Positions 10,335-20,069 of a stretch of DNA of 64,000 bases are shown piece by piece. Positions within the stretch are counted from its first letter, which is position 1; the number at the start of each line of letters is the position of its first letter. The stretch spans positions 3,609,445 to 3,673,444 of the forward strand of contig NZ_KV917375.1 of assembly GCF_002019665.1 (NCBI RefSeq), given 5' to 3'. A program made the position numbers and the translations under genes. The notes under the pieces are model-generated. The model saw only the letters and a list, made by a program, of their open reading frames with translations, searched no databases and had not been told where the DNA came from. This DNA comes from Sutcliffiella halmapala. GTDB taxonomy: Bacteria; Bacillota; Bacilli; Bacillales; Bacillaceae_I.

Positions 10335-10410
10335 CTTTCCGCGGGGCGTTTCGGGAGCCTCCTCGGAGCACAGCTCCTGCGGGGTCTCCCGAAACGCGCT
10401 TCTCCAGCAG
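10335..10410. repeat. GC-rich nested palindromic element
   Basis: A perfect 12-bp inverted repeat GCGTTTCGGGAG / CTCCCGAAACGC (10346-10357 and 10386-10397) encloses a second hairpin GGAGC-ACA-GCTCC. Base composition is far richer in G and C than the surroundings. It resembles the palindromic elements beginning CTTTCCGCGGGG that are scattered between genes in many Bacillaceae genomes. The 76-codon frame crossing it is not credible as a gene. The rest of the 341-bp gap between the YesL gene and the binding-protein gene holds only the 38-bp repeat and a terminator-like hairpin. Confidence 0.75.
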
Positions 10411-10524
10411 TAGTCAAGTACCATCCGCTGCAATCTACAGGGGAAACGGATAAATAGGAAGGTTTTCTGTCTAAATCCTCCCATTTTTCATTGCTCATGT
10501 TGCAATTTGGTTAGTTAGACAATT

Positions 10525-10557
10525 AGGTTGCCTCTCCTTTTGAAGGAGTGGCAACCT
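10525..10557. terminator. Hairpin downstream of the solute-binding protein gene
   Basis: AGGTTGCC.CTCCTT / AAGGAG.GGCAACCT forms a 33-bp hairpin just after the stop of the minus-strand gene ending at 10564. The T-run follows it on the plus strand; on the minus strand only a weak AATTGT tail follows. It may therefore stabilise or partly terminate the minus-strand mRNA. Confidence 0.6.
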
Positions 10558-10563
10558 TTTTTA

Positions 10564-12189
10564 TTAGTTGTTTTTCTTGTTGTAGTCTTGGTATGTTTTG
10601 TTAGCAAGTTCTAAATATTGATCAAGTCCTTGGTTTTTTAGTTCATTGACGAAAGCATCGAATTCGCTTAGATCACGTGTTCCTAGAATAAATTTTAAGG
10701 TGTTTTGATCTGAGTAATCTTTTAATGGTGTACTTAATAGTGTTACTCTTTCTCGATCTTCAATTGTGTATGGAATCGCTGGTTCTGCTGGAACTACTGT
10801 TTTTACATTTTTCATGTTCTCTTGGAATTTGATTTCTTCCTCTAGCATCATGGAATGTAATAATTCTGTATTACCACCATATGTGAATACACCGCCAGAG
10901 AAGCCATTTTCTATCCTTAAATCTTTCGAGCCTGCTGGGTTTAATCCGTTATAATTCCAATCAGCTGTTAATTTTCTTTCCCCATTTTCTTTTGTAAAGG
11001 TCGTACCTTCTACTCCCCACTTCACAAACTCTTGAGCTTCATCACTGTAGTAAAGCCAATCTACAAATTGTAATAAAGCTTCAAAATTCTCACTTTGTTT
11101 TGCTTTAGAAGAAATCATGACACCGTTTTCAAGACGAGTTCCGGCCATTAGCTGTCCAGCTGGTCCACCTGGTACCGTAATTTTAGAAATGGAATAGTTT
11201 CCTTCACCTAATAATTGATTCATACTATTGCGGTAAGAGACAACATCTTGAGAGTTTCCATTTATGATGAAGGATTTACCAGATACAAACTTTTGAATTG
11301 CTTGCTCGTCATCTTGTGTGAAGCTCTCTTTGTCTAACAATCCATCATTAACTAATTTATTGAAATAAGTAAGTAATTCCTTATACTCATCCGTAGTGGA
11401 TGTGTAGATAAACTCATCCGCATCTTTTTTATACGTTAGACCATTGACAAAACCCCAACCTGCTTTTGTTCCAAATCCTACTGAGCTAATGTTTAACGTA
11501 CTGTTAAATTGATAGCGATCAGAGAAAGGAATGTTGTCTGGATACTTTGCTTTCAAGGTTCTCATTGCCTCATATACTTCATCCCACGTTGTAGGTAGAG
11601 GAATATTATTCTCTTCAAAAATATCTGTACGAACGATTAAGGTGTAGTCAGGCCATACTGCTTCATGCAACCCCGGAAGCAAATAATACTTTCCATCGTT
11701 TTGTCTTAAACCTTCTAACTCATCCTCTAAGCCCCATTTCGTTACTTTATCCATAAAATGTGGCATTTTATCTACATAGTCACTAACTGGTAAAATTGCA
11801 CCAGAGGAAACGAAGGCAGATTCTTCTCCACCATATGTTTTCGGAATAATAAGTGGTGAATCACCTGAGCTGATTAATAGGCTACGCTTTTGACTATAGT
11901 CACTCATCGGTATAATAGTAGGTTTTAATGAAACATTTGTTCTATCAGCAATCTCTTCCCATAGCAACCAATCTTTTTTGTATGGGTAGTTTGGATGATC
12001 ACTGTACATAATTGTAAATTCTAGCTCTTCAGCTGATTTAAATGTTTCTCCGACTCCATAGGAATCCATTGCCCCTTTTTGCTCTTTTTCTACATCAGTG
12101 CTCGACTTGTCCGAACACCCTGCAAAAACAATTGTAAAGATAGTTAATAACACCAACATCCTCATGCGCTTTGAAAAAAATTTCTCCAT
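10564..12189 (-). CDS. ABC importer extracellular solute-binding lipoprotein (LplA/YtcQ type)
   Basis: 541 residues with a lipoprotein signal peptide: Lys/Arg-rich start, hydrophobic stretch MLVLLTIFTIV, lipobox FAGC. The mature protein is the long (about 520-residue) type-1 sugar-binding fold typical of LplA/YtcQ proteins, which in Paenibacillus bind aldouronates. ATG 12189 follows GGGGGAAAAGGGA. Two permease genes lie directly upstream and a GH43 xylosidase opens the unit, so the likely cargo is xylo-oligosaccharides or methylglucuronoxylotriose. No ATPase gene accompanies it. Specificity is inferred from neighbours. Confidence 0.9.
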   Translation of the reverse strand: MEKFFSKRMRMLVLLTIFTIVFAGCSDKSSTDVEKEQKGAMDSYGVGETFKSAEELEFTIMYSDHPNYPYKKDWLLWEEIADRTNVSLKPTIIPMSDYSQKRSLLISSGDSPLIIPKTYGGEESAFVSSGAILPVSDYVDKMPHFMDKVTKWGLEDELEGLRQNDGKYYLLPGLHEAVWPDYTLIVRTDIFEENNIPLPTTWDEVYEAMRTLKAKYPDNIPFSDRYQFNSTLNISSVGFGTKAGWGFVNGLTYKKDADEFIYTSTTDEYKELLTYFNKLVNDGLLDKESFTQDDEQAIQKFVSGKSFIINGNSQDVVSYRNSMNQLLGEGNYSISKITVPGGPAGQLMAGTRLENGVMISSKAKQSENFEALLQFVDWLYYSDEAQEFVKWGVEGTTFTKENGERKLTADWNYNGLNPAGSKDLRIENGFSGGVFTYGGNTELLHSMMLEEEIKFQENMKNVKTVVPAEPAIPYTIEDRERVTLLSTPLKDYSDQNTLKFILGTRDLSEFDAFVNELKNQGLDQYLELANKTYQDYNKKNN

Positions 12190-12239
12190 TCCCTTTTCCC
12201 CCTAAAAAATAATATATGGTAAAAATGTAAAACCCCTCA

Positions 12240-13109
12240 TTACTTTACCGATCCTAACATTACACCTGATACGAAATATTTTTGTACAAAAGGATAAATA
12301 GTTAAAATCGGTAAAATTGTTAATACCATCGTTACAGATTTAATATTCGCAGCAATTTGCGTTAAATTATCAGCTGATGTAGCTCCTGCAGAAACACCAC
12401 CTGTTACCCCTGCGATCATGTTCCTCAAATAAATCGTAACGGGAAATAGCTCTTTTTGATCTAAATATAAGAATGCTGGAAACCAAGAGTTCCAATGTGC
12501 AACAGAATAAAAAAGGATCATCGTAGCAATTACTGCTTTACTTAAAGGCAAGATGATTTTCATTAAAATCCCATACGTATTTAATCCATCGATGGAAGCT
12601 GCTTCTTCTAGCTCTTCCGGCATATTCTCAAAAAATGATTTCATGATAAGCATGTTATAGATACTAATTGCTCCTGGAATAACAATTGCCCACATCGTAT
12701 TGCCAAAACCTAGAGCATTAATCAATACATAGTTTGGAATTAATCCACCATTAAAGAACATAGTAAATACAGCAAATAGAGTTAAGTACTTTCGCCCCAC
12801 AAGTCGTTTTTTCGATAGGGCATAAGCAAATATCGTCGTTAGAAACATCGAGATGACAGTTCCAACTACGGTGTAAACAACCGTGTTTTTATAGTTAATC
12901 CAAAACATTTTATCTGCTACTACCGTTTTATACGTGTCGATATTAAAGCCTTTTGGTAGCAAGTTTACTTTTCCTGCATTGATATATGCTTCACTACTGA
13001 ATGATTGCGCAACCACATTGAGAAATGGATACAGCGTACAGAAAATTACTAATATCAAGATGAAGCCATTAAACACTTTAAAAATCTTATAAGACAGTGA
13101 CTCTTGCAT
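12240..13109 (-). CDS. Carbohydrate ABC transporter permease (LplC/YtcP type)
   Basis: 289 residues with about six membrane spans. It contains the permease coupling motif EEAASIDGLNTYGILMKIILP near residues 175-195, where the cytoplasmic loop contacts an ATPase. The C-terminus ending YFVSGVMLGSVK is typical of CUT1 permeases. ATG 13109 follows AGGAGGGG. It lies 12 bp after the other permease gene and 50 bp before the binding-protein gene, one operon. It would use a shared ATPase such as MsmX, because none is encoded here. Confidence 0.93.
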   Translation of the reverse strand: MQESLSYKIFKVFNGFILILVIFCTLYPFLNVVAQSFSSEAYINAGKVNLLPKGFNIDTYKTVVADKMFWINYKNTVVYTVVGTVISMFLTTIFAYALSKKRLVGRKYLTLFAVFTMFFNGGLIPNYVLINALGFGNTMWAIVIPGAISIYNMLIMKSFFENMPEELEEAASIDGLNTYGILMKIILPLSKAVIATMILFYSVAHWNSWFPAFLYLDQKELFPVTIYLRNMIAGVTGGVSAGATSADNLTQIAANIKSVTMVLTILPILTIYPFVQKYFVSGVMLGSVK

Positions 13110-13121
13110 TATTTTCCCCTC

Positions 13122-14084
13122 CTACCACAAGCTTCTCTCTGTTAATTTTCTTGATATCTTGTTGGCTGAAAGCACTAATACTAATCCAATGATTGACTCA
13201 AATAATCCAATCGCTGTAGCATAGCTGAAGTTACTAGATTCTAAACCAACTCGATATAAATAAGTAGAAATAACATCTGAAGTATCATAAATTAATGGAT
13301 TGTATAGGAGTAATATTTTCTCAAAGCCTACTGATAAGAAACTACCAATATTTAAGATTAGTAAAACTACAATGGTAGGTAAGATCCCTGGAATCGTTAT
13401 ATGTAAGGTTTGTTTCCACCTATTTGCACCATCTATTTTTGCCGCCTCATATAAAGATTCATCAATCGTCGTTAACGCAGCTAAGTATAAAATAGCTCCC
13501 CATCCCATCCCTTGCCATATTTCTGAGGTAATATAAATGGTCCTAAACCATTCTGCTTGCTGCATAAAATTAAGGCGCTCGCCGGTGAAAAATTCAACTA
13601 TTGCATTGATAGATCCATTCACTGCAGTTAGCTGTAGGACCATACCTGCAACAATTACAATGGAGAGAAAATGTGGCAAATATGATGCCGTTTGAACGAA
13701 TCTTTTAAACTTTCTTGCTTTTACTTCATTTAATAGTAGGGCAAATATAATCGGTATTGGAAAAGCAATAATTAACGTAAGACTTCCTAGAACTAATGTG
13801 TTAGTAAAAACCTTCCAAAAAGTAGGGTCATTAATAAACATTCTAAAATAGTGGAACCCAACCCAGCTTTCTCCATAAATATTTCCTCCAGGTACGAACC
13901 TTCTAAAGGCAATAACATTCCCAAGCATAGGGCCATATTTAAAAATAACTAAATAAATAATAGGTAAGATTAATAGTGAGTAAAGCTGCCAATCCTTTCG
14001 GATAATTGCAGCCATTTTTGCAAACCGTTTCTTTTTGTAAGGCTTTAATTCCTGCATAGGCTTTTTCTCTATTCCTACTTCCAT
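13122..14084 (-). CDS. Carbohydrate ABC transporter permease (LplB type)
   Basis: 320 residues with about six membrane spans after a basic N-terminus. The coupling loop motif is YEAAKIDGANRWKQTLHITIP (near residue 215). It pairs with the LplC-type permease downstream to form the heterodimeric pore. ATG 14084 follows GGGGGG at short spacing. It lies 47 bp downstream of the GH43 gene, consistent with one transcript starting upstream of the xylosidase. Confidence 0.93.
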   Translation of the reverse strand: MEVGIEKKPMQELKPYKKKRFAKMAAIIRKDWQLYSLLILPIIYLVIFKYGPMLGNVIAFRRFVPGGNIYGESWVGFHYFRMFINDPTFWKVFTNTLVLGSLTLIIAFPIPIIFALLLNEVKARKFKRFVQTASYLPHFLSIVIVAGMVLQLTAVNGSINAIVEFFTGERLNFMQQAEWFRTIYITSEIWQGMGWGAILYLAALTTIDESLYEAAKIDGANRWKQTLHITIPGILPTIVVLLILNIGSFLSVGFEKILLLYNPLIYDTSDVISTYLYRVGLESSNFSYATAIGLFESIIGLVLVLSANKISRKLTERSLW

Positions 14085-14131
14085 CTTATCCCCCCATCTC
14101 TATACAAAAAGGATTCCTAACATGCTGATAC

Positions 14132-15751
14132 TTAATTTTCGCCTGATTCCAATTCTTCATATCTAAAGTAATCAAAATCGGCAAAATGTCTTCTGCCAGA
14201 GGTATCCTGACAATGCATCCCAACAAATGCTCCTGTAAAGAAACCACCTTGGTCAATATAGTCATCAGAAAGCTTATAAGACTCAAATGCGACAGGAATA
14301 TCATTCCAATTAGTACCATCAAAGGAATATTCAAATAGGAAGTAATCCTTCCGTACCTTCACTTTTAAATGCACCGCTTTCACTTCATCTGGAACTGTAA
14401 TTTCTTTGCCTTTAATTGGTGCAGACGTTTGGTAACGATCGCATGCCATAATATCGATAATACGTCCCTTTTCCTCATGCTTTGTTACATGAAGATAAAC
14501 CCAGTTCTTCGTATTGTAATAGCAGGTTAATCCAGCCATTTGTTGGAACGAAGTTGGATTAAACTCTACCTTCGTCTCCGCATCAAAATAGAAGCTTTGC
14601 CAGCGTCTTGCTACATGGGCTTGCGTGAATAAAGAGTGTAACGATTCTCTGCCGTACAATCTTAAATAGCCTGTTCGATTTGTTAGAGAGCCAATTTCCT
14701 TAGAAAAAGGAATTCGTAAAGTTTGAAAATGATGATTAAGAACTTCTGATTCGAATTCATCTTGAGTGTCAAAATCCTTTTCCCATACCACTTCTGGTAA
14801 ATCGGGACCTTCTACCTGCCAAGATGGTGTGTTCCCACCTACTACGTATGGCCAGCCATCTTTCCACTCTAACTTTTGAATCGCCGTTTCCCTCCCTAAT
14901 GGACAATAACCACGCTCTTCTAGGATTTTTCTTCCTTTTCGCTTCAAAGGTCTACCAGTTAAATGAACCATATACCACTCACCATTTTGCGTTTCCACAA
15001 TGGAGGCATGCCCTGCCTTTTGAAGGGAATTTCCTGGATCATGCCAAGTAGTGATTAATGGGTTTTCAGGATGTACTTCATATGGTCCTGTAAGGCTTTT
15101 AGAGCGCGCAATTGTTGCGGCATGCTCATATTTCGTACCACCCTCTGCTGTGAGTAAATAATAATAACCATTAATTTTGTAAATATGAGGAGCCTCTGTT
15201 AAACCAAGATCTGTTCCTTTAAAAATATTTAAAGGTGCCCCAATTAATTGTTTCGTTTCCGTACAATACTCTTGAAGATTAATTCCATAGAAATGATGGT
15301 TGTCTACTCGATGATCCCAAACCATATTTGTTAAGTATTTTTTTCCGTTATCGTCATGAAATAATGAAGGATCGAATCCTGAACTGTTTAAATAAATGGG
15401 TTCGCTCCACTCTCCGTCAATTTGCTCAGCTGTGACAAGATAGTTATGCCCATCCTTCCACACATTTCCGTCTACTACCTTAATATCCGAATAGATTAAC
15501 CAAAACTGCCCATCTGCATAACTTAAACATGGCGCCCATACCCCACCAGAATCTGGATTTCCAATCATGTTTAATTGACTCACTCGATTTAACGGTCTGC
15601 TAATTAATCGCCAATTCTTTAAATCTTTTGAATGGTGTATCTGAACACCTGGGAACCATTCGAAAGTGGATACCGCAATATAATAATCATCTCCCACTCG
15701 ACAAATACTTGGATCTGGATTAAAGCCCTTTAAGATTGGATTTTGAATCAT
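14132..15751 (-). CDS. xynB: GH43 beta-xylosidase (XynB3-type)
   Basis: 539 residues, cytoplasmic, cutting xylose from the non-reducing end of xylo-oligosaccharides with inversion. The five-bladed propeller domain carries the three expected carboxylates: Asp13 (FNPDPS), Asp127 (SGFDPSLF) and Glu186 (LTEAPH). These match the positions in Geobacillus XynB3 within one residue. The C-terminal half (from about 325) is the beta-sandwich domain of this subfamily. ATG 15751 follows AAGGAGG. A cre-like site sits directly upstream of the ribosome binding site, so glucose repression through CcpA is likely. It heads the unit containing the LplB/LplC/LplA importer. Confidence 0.95.
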   Translation of the reverse strand: MIQNPILKGFNPDPSICRVGDDYYIAVSTFEWFPGVQIHHSKDLKNWRLISRPLNRVSQLNMIGNPDSGGVWAPCLSYADGQFWLIYSDIKVVDGNVWKDGHNYLVTAEQIDGEWSEPIYLNSSGFDPSLFHDDNGKKYLTNMVWDHRVDNHHFYGINLQEYCTETKQLIGAPLNIFKGTDLGLTEAPHIYKINGYYYLLTAEGGTKYEHAATIARSKSLTGPYEVHPENPLITTWHDPGNSLQKAGHASIVETQNGEWYMVHLTGRPLKRKGRKILEERGYCPLGRETAIQKLEWKDGWPYVVGGNTPSWQVEGPDLPEVVWEKDFDTQDEFESEVLNHHFQTLRIPFSKEIGSLTNRTGYLRLYGRESLHSLFTQAHVARRWQSFYFDAETKVEFNPTSFQQMAGLTCYYNTKNWVYLHVTKHEEKGRIIDIMACDRYQTSAPIKGKEITVPDEVKAVHLKVKVRKDYFLFEYSFDGTNWNDIPVAFESYKLSDDYIDQGGFFTGAFVGMHCQDTSGRRHFADFDYFRYEELESGEN

Positions 15752-15767
15752 ATAAAATTCCTCCTTA

Positions 15768-15781
15768 TAAAAACGCTTTCA
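15768..15781 (-). promoter_or_regulatory. CcpA cre-like site upstream of the GH43 gene
   Basis: Read on the minus strand, TGAAAGCGTTTTTA matches the cre consensus TGWAARCGYTWNCW with one mismatch. It lies between the putative promoter and the ribosome binding site, 17-30 bases before the start codon, a position where CcpA blocks elongation. Confidence 0.75.
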
Positions 15782-15815
15782 AATTATTTTAGAAATGTAT
15801 CAGTTTGAAGCTCCT

Positions 15816-15834
15816 ATACTAGTAATAGTAGTAT
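15816..15834. promoter_or_regulatory. Inverted repeat, possible operator of the GH43/importer operon
   Basis: ATACTA-N7-TAGTAT is a 6-bp perfect inverted repeat about 65 bp upstream of the xynB start, within the likely promoter region. A regulator-binding role is inferred from position only. Confidence 0.35.
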
Positions 15835-15878
15835 GGTAGTTTGATAAAAAATGAAAACCCTTACATTTCAGGGCCGAT

Positions 15879-16931
15879 TCACTCCTTTGGATAAACAAAA
15901 ACCTTAAGAGTTGTGTTCTTATCCTTTATCGCTTTTTCGAATGCATCTTGCGTTTTAGCTAAGCTGTATTTATCTGTAATCATCTTTTCTATTTTATTTT
16001 CACTACTAGATAACAATTTAATTGCTATTGGGTACGTATGGTGATATCTAAAAATTCCCATCACATCAAGTTCTTTTTCTATTACTTGAGCAAGATTGAT
16101 GAAGGCTTCGTCCTTTGAAGACATTCCAACAATCGCTACCCTACCTCCCCTTCTTACAGAAGAGATGCAGCCCTTTACTGCCACTTCACTTCCTGCTGTT
16201 TCAATAGCTAAATCTACTCCAGCTCCATTCGTGTACTCATTTATTCTCTCTTCTAAATTATCGTGAATGACATGAATAGCGTGAGTCGCTCCCAACTCCA
16301 GTGCTACATCTAAGCGATTTTGTTGAAGGTCTACCACAATAATATTGGCCGCCCCTTTTAATCTCGCTGCAGTTACTGTCATTAAACCTATTGGTCCCAT
16401 TCCAAAAATAACAACTGTCTCTCCTGTAGACAAATTTCCTCTTTGGACTGTATGTAAGCCGACGGAAAATGGCTCTATTAACGCAGCTGTTTCATAGCTC
16501 ATAGTATCAGGTATTGGGAAAACCAAGTCAGCCCTTATCGTGATATATTCACAAAAGGCCCCATCATATGGAGGGGTAGCTAAAAATTCAACTTGCGAGC
16601 ATAAATTGTAACGACCATCCAAACAATTGCGACACGTTTTACAAGTTTTCCCTGGCTCAATTGAAACACGTTGCCCGACAATAAGCTTTTTCACTTCGAT
16701 TCCTAGCTTTACAATTTCTCCAGACAGTTCATGCCCTAAGATTATTGGCTTTTCTACTACAAAGTTCCCTATTTTTCCATGCTCGTAATAATGGATATCT
16801 GATCCACAAAGTCCCACAGCCTTCACTCTGATCAATACTTCATCATCCTTAGGTTCTGGCCTTAGCACCTCTTGAATCTCTATCTTTTTTGAGCTTGTTA
16901 AAACTGCTGCCTTCATTTTGGTTTTTAACAC
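15879..16931 (-). CDS. Zinc-dependent polyol/sugar dehydrogenase (sorbitol/xylitol dehydrogenase family)
   Basis: 350 residues of the medium-chain dehydrogenase family. The catalytic zinc region is GLCGSDIHYYEHG followed by GHELSGE. The structural zinc cysteines are in CKTCRNCLDGRYNLC (about residues 97-111), and the NAD-binding turn is FGMGPIGLM (about 175). The IHYYEHG motif is typical of sorbitol/xylitol dehydrogenases (GutB-like), which interconvert polyol and ketose. The start is uncertain: GTG 16931 has AAAGGA 13 bases upstream, while an ATG at 16916 has no adjacent site. Within the xylan cluster a xylitol/xylulose or arabitol role is plausible but not proved. Confidence 0.85.
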   Translation of the reverse strand: MLKTKMKAAVLTSSKKIEIQEVLRPEPKDDEVLIRVKAVGLCGSDIHYYEHGKIGNFVVEKPIILGHELSGEIVKLGIEVKKLIVGQRVSIEPGKTCKTCRNCLDGRYNLCSQVEFLATPPYDGAFCEYITIRADLVFPIPDTMSYETAALIEPFSVGLHTVQRGNLSTGETVVIFGMGPIGLMTVTAARLKGAANIIVVDLQQNRLDVALELGATHAIHVIHDNLEERINEYTNGAGVDLAIETAGSEVAVKGCISSVRRGGRVAIVGMSSKDEAFINLAQVIEKELDVMGIFRYHHTYPIAIKLLSSSENKIEKMITDKYSLAKTQDAFEKAIKDKNTTLKVFVYPKE

Positions 16932-17153
16932 GTATAAGATGCATTCCTTTCCAATTCATTTTGTATATAACTGAAATCATTCACCTAAGCTTAAATATGT
17001 TTTTTCTGACTTTTCAATCTTATTGATAAAAGTATACCACCAGAGACTTTGTTTGTCTATCGAATGAACAAAGTTTATTTTGAGACTTTTCTCTTATTTT
17101 TTCACTATTTTATAAGTTATAATAGACTTAGGTTTTTAAAGGAGTTGGCAACA

Positions 17154-17795
17154 TTGCATACTGTGACAGGATTTTTATATAGAAGTTGCGAATGGATTAT
17201 GAGATTTGCGTTTTTAAATCTTCTTTGGATCGTTTTTACATTACTTGGATTTATTATTGGAGGTTTTTTTCCATCCACTATCGCGATGTTTACTATCATT
17301 AGAAAATGGATAATCGGACATTCAGATCTCCCGGTCTTACACACCTTTTGGACTACATATAAGAAGGAATGGCTGAAAAGCAATCTACTAGGGGTGCTTT
17401 TACTCGCAGCTAGTTCCATTATTTATTTGGAATATACCGTTATTAACAATAGCACCCACTCCTTTTTGCAGTTAAGCAAATATCCTTTTTTTCTATTAGT
17501 AATTCTTTTTACTTTTCTACTGTTATATAGTATTCCTGTTTATGTGCATTACAACATTACGATACTGCAAGTATTCAAGAATTCCGTTCTTATTATGCTA
17601 ATTAATCCCTTAAACAATATCGTAATGATACTTGGCTTAGTTCTTGTTTATTACATTGGACAAATTCTACCGGCCCTCCCTATCCTATTTGGTGGCAGTG
17701 TGAGCGCATTTATCATTATGTGGACCTGCATCCAAAGCTTTAAGCATATTGAACGCAAGAAAGATGCTTTAGCAACCATAAAAAAAGAAGAATAA
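17154..17795 (+). CDS. DUF624/YesL-family membrane protein (second copy)
   Basis: 213 residues with about five membrane segments. It includes the family region GFFPSTIAMFTIIRKW near the first loop. The start is TTG 17154, preceded by AAAGGAG at good spacing; the frame is open upstream but lacks a ribosome binding site. A -10-like TATAAT lies at 17118-17123. This is the only plus-strand gene in the hemicellulose island and is transcribed away from the polyol dehydrogenase gene. Function unknown, usually linked to carbohydrate uptake loci. Confidence 0.8.
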   Translation: MHTVTGFLYRSCEWIMRFAFLNLLWIVFTLLGFIIGGFFPSTIAMFTIIRKWIIGHSDLPVLHTFWTTYKKEWLKSNLLGVLLLAASSIIYLEYTVINNSTHSFLQLSKYPFFLLVILFTFLLLYSIPVYVHYNITILQVFKNSVLIMLINPLNNIVMILGLVLVYYIGQILPALPILFGGSVSAFIIMWTCIQSFKHIERKKDALATIKKEE

Positions 17796-17816
17796 ACCCT
17801 CATTCGTTTATTCTTC
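17787..17816 (+). terminator. Rho-independent terminator of the YesL-like gene
   Basis: GAAGAATAAAC / GTTTATTCTTC, an 11-bp perfect stem with an 8-base loop followed by CTTTTCATT, overlapping the last codons of the gene. Confidence 0.8.
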
Positions 17817-17863
17817 CTTTTCATTATTCCCTTTTCACCTCATAACACTACTACCAAAAAGAG

Positions 17864-17901
17864 AGTTTAACAGATAACTTACCTATTTTCAGGGTAGCCT
17901 A
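17864..17901 (-). repeat. 38-bp dispersed repeat, copy B
   Basis: On the minus strand this reads TAGGCTACCCTGAAAATAGG onward and matches the copy at 10269-10306 at 34 of 38 positions. It overlaps the stop codon region of the GH52 gene, so it serves as that gene's 3' end. Confidence 0.8.
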
Positions 17902-20061
17902 TTTCATAAAATTGTCCGCATCCTCATTAAGCCATAAAATACTCGTTACACCCCTTGGATAATACTTACTTCCACTTATTTCACCTGAAATGATTTGGTC
18001 ACTCCAGCTCCAGACAGATAGCGTTGGGTGTGTCAGCCAATCCACATGGGCGGCATCTGCCTTCAGTCCTTTTTCATCCCATTTCAAGCCGAGAATTTGG
18101 CGTGCGATAAATTGAGATAAATAGATTTTACTTAACCAAGAATTATTGCTAGTCGAGGATATTTTCCATCCACCATTGTCAAATAAGCAGACCTCATCAA
18201 CTAAGACTGTTTCTAGATGTTTTTTTAAGGCTTTAATATAATCAGAAAAACGACCGTTTGGATCTAATGCTTCCTTGGCGTTTGTAAAGTATGGAAAAAC
18301 TAATCCTTCAATAGCAGGAATAATTTTCGAATCATTTCCTTCTCCAACTACTGCTGGGATATAGCCATCCTCCGTTACATGGCTGATGATTGTATTTGCA
18401 CACTTTTCCGCTTGCTCTCCTGCCATTTTACTTAATTCAAGTTTTTCGGTTTCCGCGAAAAGTCTTTCCAGTGCGATATAAGAGGCCCAGCACTTTCCTG
18501 CTAAATAAATGTTGTTTCTCGCCTGTCCTAATGAAACATCTAAACTATCATAGGTTGTAATTTCAGCCCCACCCATGACACGACTTGAATCTAATCCCAT
18601 AACTCCATTTCGCTTTTTGGCATCCGGATGATCTCTATTTAATAAACTAGTAAAACACTTTTCAACTATATTCATATTTTGGTTTAACCATTCTCTATCT
18701 TGAGTATGCTCCACATATGCGGCAGCACATAGCACCCAGTTGACTAGCTGCTCATGGGTCATATGCGAAAAGCAACCATCCAATCCATATAACTCATACG
18801 AAGAATATTGCGGTCGCGATATCGTGTTAGCGACCCCCATATCATGTGTAAAACTGATTCCACCTGGATACACCTGCTCCTCACCAGGAAAACGAACCTC
18901 ATCTTCATAACTAAATCTTTTAACAAACATATCTAATTCATTTTTTACAGTCCAAGGATTCATTTTTAGCTCAAAGAACAATTGATCGACTGTCAGATCA
19001 AAGGTGTTCATCATGCGATATTCGCCCTCATTTACAATCCAGAACGGCTCCCCCTCGTGATCAAGTAATTGCGTGCATCCATAATAACTTCTTATTGAAT
19101 GAGCTAACATAAACTTTTGATCATCTGATAAATGTTCTGCACCCTGTATGAGCTGATCTGCTTGGTGAGCTTTGTCTTTTACAATGTCACACTTGGATAA
19201 CGCATATGTAGCTACCTCTTCAATGTTTTTAAAAAAGTGGGTGTAGTAATAAGAAGCATCTAATCCAGCCGTTACATATCCATCACGATGAAAACAAATG
19301 GCAAATTCATAGGTTTTGCTCTCACCCGCTGGAACGTCCATCACTAATGCACCAATAGGTCCTAGCCCAAATGTCCAGTTTTCTTGGAGTGGTGTAGTCA
19401 AGATATTCTCTAAACTGAAATGCATCGCCGATTTCACTTCTGAGTTTGCAGAAGCGATCGCTGTTATGCGTCCCTGCCCTACTCCAGCAATATTTTCACA
19501 TGTATCATCTAAACGCCTCATCGAGCTGTACGGATCATTTCCTTCATAGGCAAAAAATGCTCTTCTTGGACTGGTTCCCTTTGTATTATCTACTGTTAAT
19601 TCTGCCATCACAGCAGGCATTATCGTTAATTTCAACTCTTCATCTGAACCAGTGCCAGGCTCTGGAACCGGCGTGGCCTGTGTATAAATGGTAAAGGTTA
19701 TATCCCCAGCCTTCCAAGTATCCGTTCCTAATTGGAAATCACGCTCTACCACTTCTTTTGCAAATGGATGAATGATTTTTGGTTTATCAGGATTAGGATC
19801 TGGATTTTCGATATCATATCGCTTACTTTCATCCTCCCCTGTATCAAAAAAAGGTAATGCTTCGTAAATTCCCTCTTTACCTCTAGATTCCACACCGATA
19901 TACACATTCTTTCGTGGAGAACGACCTAATTCTAAATCTAAGCCACCACCACTACCTGGAAACCCAAGGGTAAAACTTGAAAAAGCACCGATTGGCGAAT
20001 GATGAGCATTAAAGAATTTATTTTTCACCAAATTAAACTCCCTACTTTCTTCTGTTTTCAC
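17899..20061 (-). CDS. GH52 beta-xylosidase
   Basis: 720 residues, close to the roughly 700 of characterised GH52 enzymes such as Geobacillus XynB2, a retaining beta-xylosidase acting on short xylo-oligosaccharides. The predicted nucleophile is Glu345 in the conserved VNEGEYRMMN block and the acid/base is Asp505 in TYDSLD. The N-terminal HHSPIGAFSSFTLGFPGSGG is diagnostic of the family. There is no signal peptide, so it is intracellular. GTG 20061 is preceded by AAAGGAT. It lies 8 bp after the second importer's permease gene and is therefore the last gene of the binding protein-permease-permease-GH52 operon. Confidence 0.95.
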   Translation of the reverse strand: MKTEESREFNLVKNKFFNAHHSPIGAFSSFTLGFPGSGGGLDLELGRSPRKNVYIGVESRGKEGIYEALPFFDTGEDESKRYDIENPDPNPDKPKIIHPFAKEVVERDFQLGTDTWKAGDITFTIYTQATPVPEPGTGSDEELKLTIMPAVMAELTVDNTKGTSPRRAFFAYEGNDPYSSMRRLDDTCENIAGVGQGRITAIASANSEVKSAMHFSLENILTTPLQENWTFGLGPIGALVMDVPAGESKTYEFAICFHRDGYVTAGLDASYYYTHFFKNIEEVATYALSKCDIVKDKAHQADQLIQGAEHLSDDQKFMLAHSIRSYYGCTQLLDHEGEPFWIVNEGEYRMMNTFDLTVDQLFFELKMNPWTVKNELDMFVKRFSYEDEVRFPGEEQVYPGGISFTHDMGVANTISRPQYSSYELYGLDGCFSHMTHEQLVNWVLCAAAYVEHTQDREWLNQNMNIVEKCFTSLLNRDHPDAKKRNGVMGLDSSRVMGGAEITTYDSLDVSLGQARNNIYLAGKCWASYIALERLFAETEKLELSKMAGEQAEKCANTIISHVTEDGYIPAVVGEGNDSKIIPAIEGLVFPYFTNAKEALDPNGRFSDYIKALKKHLETVLVDEVCLFDNGGWKISSTSNNSWLSKIYLSQFIARQILGLKWDEKGLKADAAHVDWLTHPTLSVWSWSDQIISGEISGSKYYPRGVTSILWLNEDADNFMK

Positions 20062-20069
20062 TACTCTAT

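Noticed and set aside
10254-10484. 76-codon minus-strand ORF
   Set aside because: It is made of the GC-rich palindrome and adjacent repeats, with no ribosome binding site.
14086-14334. 82-codon minus-strand ORF
   Set aside because: Almost wholly inside the GH43 gene in another frame; no family or ribosome binding site.
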